64,000 nt of DNA from Megalobrama amblycephala (taxonomy: Eukaryota; Chordata; Actinopteri; Cypriniformes; Xenocyprididae): positions 72,453,057 through 72,517,056 of the forward strand of contig NC_063044.1 of assembly GCF_018812025.1 (NCBI RefSeq). Direction: 5' to 3'. Below the pieces are notes generated by a model. It searched no databases. It saw only the letters and a program-made list of their open reading frames with translations, and had not been told where the DNA came from. Within the stretch, counting starts at the first letter, position 1; the number at the start of each line of letters is the position of its first letter. A program made the translations under genes and the position numbers. Shown in pieces: positions 58,306 to 64,000 of this stretch.

Positions 58306-60300
58306 GGGATGCAGGACAGGAATGGTCACAAGACACAACACAAGACAACAAGAGAGAACAACAAGAAAAGGCAAAACAGAAATAAAAACTGACTTGGCAG
58401 AGTGAGTAAAGAAAAAAAAAAAATATGTAACTAACTTAATATGAAATGCCTAACCGTTGAAAACTGTTTGTCTGCCTGTCTTTCAGTAACACATGACTCG
58501 CGCCAAAAACGGCCAAAAATATCTCACGAGCCACAAAAAATTGTATCTTTAGATGCAGAAAAGGCCTTTGATAGGGTAGAATAATTTCTCTTCTCTGCAC
58601 TCAGTCACTTTGGTTTTAAATAATGTCATCATCTGGATTAACCCTCTGGAGTCTGAGGCTGATTTGGGGCCTGGAGAAGTTTTGACATGCCCTGACATTT
58701 GTGCATAAACATATTAATGGAAAAAGTGTCATTACACTGTATTCAGCACAAACTGGGCTACAATAATATGTGAGGAACATGTATGTACATGTTTGTGTTT
58801 TTGAAGGAATAACATTTATGCGTGGTTATTGAAAAAACTAAAAAAACTTAAGTCACTGAAATAAGGCCAAAAAAAGTATAGTAAATCTGTGTTTACAATA
58901 CTTTAGGGTATTGGAGGTTGTAAACTAGAGTTTTTGCTTCAAAATTATGTAAAAATTATGCTGCCTACTCCTTCATATAAAACAATATATTTATTTAGTT
59001 TTTGTAAGACACTTTTTGCCAAGAAACACAGTATGCGTGGAGGCGTGAATCACCACTGAATAATGGGCCATTCTCACCTGAGAAGACAAAAGAATTGGAT
59101 AGTAATGAGCTGAAATGACTTGCATATTAATGAGGCATTTCAGTCAGGTAGGCTGTGAAAAAACCTTCTGTGATGTCTCAAGCTCATCATGATATATGAA
59201 ACATACATAAAAATATTATTACAATATAAAGTAATGGTTTTATATTATACTTTAAAATATAATGTATTTCTGTGATGCAAAGAGTCTGAATATAGGCTTT
59301 TAGTTTAAAAGCATGCACATTTGGAGAAATATTGGATTCTCATATGCTTATGTCAATTTTCTATACAGAGGAGTTATATTTATTTAATATTCATTGTCAT
59401 TACTATGAGCGCTGGTGTTTTCAATTCATCCTTGAAGTCGGAGGGCGCTCTCTGTGCATTTTTAGTCCACAAATTCATCTAAAAGAAGAAGAGGCTATTC
59501 CATGAATGGAGTTTCCAATTCATACTGCAGCCGGAGGGCGCTAAAGAAACAAAAACTCATCTAAAATTCATCTATAGAAGAAAAGAAAACAGGAACTAAC
59601 TGCATGTCTTCTAGAGCTCCCTAACCATCACTTTTACATCCAGATAAACACTTTTCAAGACAATAAATACACGATTGAGACGATGAATGCATGTATTGCC
59701 TCTGAATTTGCGTCTGAATAGCGCTGGCTCCGTGGGCGTGGCCGCATTAGCGGATAATGAGCTGAATCACGGACTTCTGACATGGCTCTCTTTTCATACA
59801 GATTACATAAACACAGAAGGTTTGTTTTCGATTTGACTTACATGATTTAAAACCTGACATCTTAACGTTTTTTTAGACATAGTTTAATTTTTCTGTGATT
59901 AGTATTCACTAAGTTACAGTTCATTTTCTGAGAACTATCAGATTGGACTTCGTTCAGAGGGAGAGGAGAAATCACGCATCATGTTAGTTTTCTTTATTTT
60001 ACAAAAATCACAACATAGTGTTTTTACTCTGAGTGTATACAAATAAAAGAAGATATTCTATAGTTTCAATTGATATATTACTTATGTCTCTATCACAAAA
60101 AATGACGGAGTATTTTAAGTCTGTTTTGCTGCAATGTGAAAAAAAACCTGCAAAACGCGCCGGCGCGTTTTCAGACCTCAGAGTGTTAAAACACTCTACA
60201 ATACACCAACAGCATCGGCCATAACTAATGGTATTATATCAAATCAATTTTACTTAAAACGAGGTACCAGACAAGGCTGCCCACTATCAGTGCCTACTCT
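58306..60300 (+). mobile_element. L1-type LINE remnant, duplication unit A (interrupted)
   Basis: SLDAEKAFDRVE is the RT box with the first catalytic Asp. After a TTAA element (58642-60185) the remnant resumes with the RGTRQGCPLS box. The leader (GGGATGCAGGACAGG…CAAGACAACAAGAGAGAAC) recurs at 60530, so units A and B are a tandem duplication of a composite segment. Confidence 0.75.
58642..60185. mobile_element. TTAA-flanked DNA element (1.54 kb), non-autonomous
   Basis: TTAA at 58638-58641 and 60186-60189 flank ends CCCTCTGGAGTCTGAGG and, from the other side, CACTCTGAGGTCTGAAAA. The paired L1 unit has one uninterrupted TTAA at this site (about 60932-60938). TTAA targets point to piggyBac- or Kolobok-like movement. 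No transposase was seen. Confidence 0.85.
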
Positions 60301-60529
60301 TTGCTGTCAAGGTATGTCACAGCATTCTAACAGAAGAAGAGGATGGTAAGACAGGTGAGGATCAGATCCAGGCAAAGCTAGGTTGGAGAACCAAGGAGAT
60401 GGATGGGGTTGCAGCAGACAGTGACAACAGGCAGTAGTTTGAGGCACCAGAGGCTTGAAACTCTGAGCTGCAACTGAAGCTGTATCAGTCTCACTGCACG
60501 GCATTGAGGACAGCAGCCAGGGTGGGTCG

Positions 60530-61080
60530 GGATGCAGGACAGAAACGGGCACAAAACACAAGACAACAAGAGAGAACAACAAGTAAAGGCAAAAAAGAAA
60601 TAAAAACAGACTTGGCACAGTGACTAAAGAAAAAAAATAAGGCAGTAACTTAATATGAAATGCCTCACCGTTGATAACTGTCTGTCTGTCTTTCAGTAAT
60701 ACACGATTTGCACCAAACAACAGCCAAAAATATCTCACAAACCACAGAAAAGGCTATTTTATAAGTTGAGTGAACAACATAGAAATAATCTTAGCTTAAA
60801 CAGTTTCCTTCTTTAGATGCAGATAATTTTATATTTAGATGCAGAAAAGGCCTTTGATAGGGTGGAATGGTAATTTCTCTTCACTGTACTCAGTCACTTT
60901 GGTTTTAAATCATATGTCATCAGCTGGATTAAAACACTCTGTAATACACCAACAACATCATAACTAGTGGTATTATATCAAATCAATTTTACTTAAAAAG
61001 AGGTACCAGACAAGGCTGCCCACTATCACTGCATCTCTTTGCACTTTTCATTCAACTCTTTGTAGCTGCAATACGACAAT
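60530..61080 (+). mobile_element. L1-type LINE remnant, duplication unit B
   Basis: Same leader and LDAEKAFDRVEW box as unit A, about 80 extra bp before the RT box, and RGTRQGCPLSLHLFALFIQL. Downstream to about 61270 a degenerate active site reads LYVDNILLYI in place of YADD-type. Confidence 0.75.
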
Positions 61081-61366
61081 CACATAACATATATGGAATC
61101 CAATCAAAACATCATCATTATAATATACATTTATATGTGGACAACATTCTTTTATATATCACAAAAACCATCTTCATCACTTCTGTCAGTTCATAATTTG
61201 TTAAGCATTTTGGTAAAGGATCAGGATATTCAATTAACTGCTCAAAATATGAGATTCTGCCCATTACTGAATTGAACAGGAATGCTGAGCTAGAGAAAGG
61301 GCAATAGTAAATAATCATTTTGTTTGTTGTTTTGGCTAGTCCATCTCCTGAAGTTTGTTTGCTTCC

Positions 61367-61930
61367 ATTTCCCTTTCAAGGGAACTTCTGCTGCGTCAAA
61401 CGCTTTGGGAACGCCTCGGCGTGATTGCGTCATGAAGCACGTATGAAATCAGTCCAATAGGGTGACGGAACATCATAGGCGGGTGACGTCACTTACCAGG
61501 AACTATAAAGCCTACCCGAAAAACACTCATTCAGCTTCTGTGTCTTCAGCAAGCACTACATGTGAAATTGTTTGGCCCATTTGTTGTTGTCTGTCTACCA
61601 ACTATTTATTTAAGCGAACAGCATTCAGAAATGTTCATCCCTGCGTTTCATTTCAGCAGAGAACAACATGTGTGTTGTTTGTTTGAGAGTGCAGCATGCC
61701 CAGAGCTCTCTAGGGAGCTTGTGCATTGTGATCTTCTTCATGAGGCTGTGCTTCCTTGAGGCTGCACTCCTGAGGAGGGTGTCGGCTTCATTCCTTGCGG
61801 CTCGGGTCCCGCTTTTCAGGCAATCGGTGCCTGATGTCGTGTTCGCAGATGGATCTAACAGAGGGTTTAGAGATGGGTGCTGCCCTATCTCAGCCTCCAC
61901 CTGTTGGATCTAATGTTTCTATTCGGAGTC
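61367..61930 (+). mobile_element. DIRS copy 5, 5' fragment
   Basis: CCCTTTCAAGGGAACTTCTG and the following leader (GGCGGGTGACGTCACTTACC, AACTATAAAGCC) match the terminal region of DIRS copy 1 (about 197-340) and of copy 4. A gag N-terminal trace (CLRV…SRELVHCDLLHEA) follows. The element stops near 61930. Confidence 0.7.
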
Positions 61931-61974
61931 AAGAAGCATGAGATGAGGATGTTATGGCTGCAAGAGGTGGGCCA

Positions 61975-62330
61975 ACTGTATCTCTATATTATAAAAAAGT
62001 ATCCCATTATGACGACAAAGTAACATTATAAGAAAGTATCCATTATTACGGGAAAGAATTATGAGAAAGTATTTCACCTCATAATTATGAAAAAATATGT
62101 CATTATAACGAGAAAGTATGTCATTATCACAACAAAGTATCCTTATGAGAAAGAATCTCATCTCATTATTATGAAAATATCATTATTAATTATTAATACT
62201 CAATATTACCAAATCTGTCATTATGACAAGAAATTATCTTGTTATGAGATAAAATCTGAATATTATGATAAATTCTCATTATTATGTGAAAATAAGTCAT
62301 AATTATGAGAATGCTTCTTATTACTATGAC
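61975..62330. repeat. Degenerate minisatellite of CATTATNACGAGAAAGTAT type
   Basis: Short units built from TCATTAT, ATGAGAAAGTAT and ACGAGAAAGTAT alternate irregularly. No coding content. Confidence 0.65.
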
Positions 62331-62455
62331 TTATTTTATATTTTGTACTCAACTGTGAAAAACTGACTGAATTTCCATGCCAAAAATGTATGTGTGAAAA
62401 TGTGCTGTTCCTCGTGACTGTTAGGAAACTAACTCAGTACATACAGATGAACTTC

Positions 62456-63456
62456 TTACTGTGATTTCAGACTGTGGTGATGTGATTTCTCCACTGCATG
62501 GATCTTCATGTGTATCTTCAGGTGACTTTTAAAACCAAAACTCTTTCCACACTGATCACATGTGTGCGGCTCCTTCATATGAACTCTCAGGTGTTTCTTC
62601 AGGTTTGATGACACAGGAAATGTTTTGCCGCACTGATCACATGTGAACGGCTTCTCTCCCGTGTGGATTCTCATGTGTTTTTTAAGGTGTGCTGATTGTG
62701 TGAAGCTCCTTCCACATTGATCACATGCGTACAGCTTCTCTCCAGTATGAACTCTCATGTGTCCTGTAAGATGTGCTAATTGTTTAAAGCTCTTCCCACA
62801 CTGATAACAAGTGAATGGCTTCTCTCCAGTATGAACTCTCATGTGAAGCTCAAGATAATGTTTGTATGTGAATCTCTTTTCACACTGATCACATGCGTAC
62901 GGCTTCTCTCCAGTATGAACTCTCATGTGAACATCCAGACGATGTTTCTTTGAGAATCTCTTTCCACAATGTTCACACATATAAGGCTTTTCTCCGGTGT
63001 GGATCCTCATGTGAACATAAAGACTCGATTTGTCTGTGAAACTATTTCCACACTGATCACACTTGAACGGCTTCTCTCCAGTGTGGATCCTCATGTGTCT
63101 TTTGAGGTGTGCAGATTGACTGAAACCTTTCCCACATTGATCACACTTGAACGGCTTCTCTCCAGTGTGAACTCTCATGTGATCATCAAGATTTGTTTTA
63201 CGTGTGAATCTCTTCCCGCACTGATCACATGTGAACGGCTTCTCTCCACTATGAACTCTTATATGAAGTTCAAGATTTTGTTTTGTTGAGAAACTCTTTC
63301 CACACTGAGTGCAGGTTGCAGATTTCTTGGCTCTTCTTTTCTTTAAAAATGTCTTTTTAGTCTTTGAGCGACTCAAAGGTATTTCTCCAGGTTTGACATG
63401 ATGTTTCTCCTCTACTTCAATCAGTTCTTCACCCTCCTCCTTCACTACCATCAGCT
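62456..63456 (-). CDS. Ten-finger C2H2 zinc-finger protein, last exon
   Basis: The exon starts after a TTTTTTCAG acceptor at 63456 and runs to a stop at 62456 without interruption. It opens LMVVKEEGEELIEVEEK, an acidic stretch reminiscent of the second exon of fish FiNZ-type ZNF genes, followed by a basic RSKTKKTFLKKRRAKK segment. Ten C2H2 fingers follow, joined by TGEKP-like linkers (finger 8 has TGEKL, finger 10 is preceded by MKEPH). Likely nuclear and DNA-binding, possibly targeting transposons, as such clustered fish ZNFs are thought to. The first coding exon(s) would lie beyond 63457, possibly off-window. Confidence 0.9.
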
Positions 63457-64000
63457 CTGAAAAAATAAATAAATGTTTAATTTTATTTTCAGTAAATCGT
63501 CCAATTATTATTTTTTAAACATTATAGGCACAAATCCCACGTTTGAGTAGTGAGAAATGATGATTTGCTGCTCAAGAAACAATGTTGAAAACACTGTTTT
63601 TTGATAAACAGTAAATTCAAAAGAACAACATTTATCTGAAATGGACAGCTTTTGTAACATTATGTCATTATGTAACACAATATAAGGCATCTTGCGTATC
63701 AAATTATCTTAGGTCTAGTGTGACCGTCCCTTAATAATTAAAAGATTTTCAGTAAAATAAATTAAATGTCAATCTAAAAGTTGGAGCGCAAATTATGCCA
63801 CTATTGTCTACTTTTTTAAAGTTAATATTATGCTAGATAATAATGTTGTTCATCAAATAAATTTTTATATTAGAATGATTTCTAATGATGCTGAAAATTC
63901 AGCTTCGATCACACGAATTAATTAAATTTTACTATATATTCACATAGAATATGTATAGTTAGATTACTTCTTTTAAAGTAAACTTGATTTTGTGAATAAT
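63457..64000. other. Intron upstream of the zinc-finger exon
   Basis: AT-rich sequence. No FiNZ first exon or other gene was recognised before the window ends. Confidence 0.5.

Noticed and set aside
60307..60738. Minus-strand ORF of 143 codons
   Set aside because: It lies across the L1 duplication boundary with hydrophobic low-complexity translation and no motif or splice context.

Overview
The window looks like a highly repetitive stretch of teleost, most likely cyprinid (carp/zebrafish-type), nuclear genome. The evidence is a small-exon C-type lectin gene of the fish ladderlectin/nattectin type, a polydactyl C2H2 zinc-finger exon, an Ig V-set receptor fragment, several DIRS retrotransposons, hAT- and TTAA-type MITEs, L2/L1-type LINEs and fish-type short repeats. 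Family names come from recognising motifs and from remembered family consensus; no database was searched.

Layout. 1-18.5 kb: a minus-strand lectin gene. Its promoter and 5'UTR exon lie near 18.4-18.5 kb, five coding exons lie between 17559 and 6072, and the last exon is off the left edge. Its introns hold a fold-back element that was itself split by a 5'-truncated DIRS (152-4417), plus several MITEs and a broken unknown ORF (8976-9614). 20-35 kb: a field of repeats. It includes a segmental duplication (about 22.39-26.38 kb and 32.10-34.96 kb) carrying an L2-type LINE with a hAT MITE. Only the first copy also carries a solo LTR. A non-autonomous DIRS-like element (28053-31426) lies between the copies.

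35-53 kb: the most deeply nested region. A degenerate DIRS (34955-52738) is split in its gag by a 15.5 kb insertion (about 35312-50862). Subtracting later insertions leaves a unit of roughly 3.1 kb with GTGTTAA-rich ends and one multi-exon gene of the fish SAMD3-like family. That gene was then broken twice: by a 4.1 kb palindromic element with 8-bp target duplications (45204-49326), and by a 6.2 kb DIRS with complete ITR/ICR architecture (38455-44620) whose coding disruptions are largely C-to-T/G-to-A, mostly at CpG.

53-64 kb: a truncated Ty3/gypsy element with 5' LTR, gag and the start of protease, its gag split by a solo LTR; an Ig-domain pseudogene followed by a Tc1 fragment; a tandem L1-derived duplication with a TTAA element in one copy only; a DIRS 5' fragment; and a ten-finger C2H2 exon.

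The only genes that look possibly functional here are the lectin (partial in this window) and the zinc-finger exon. Everything else reads as mobile DNA or its remains. The best candidate for something undescribed is the SAMD3-like gene sitting inside what looks like a transposon-sized unit. The two duplications with filled and empty sites give unusually clean insertion histories.
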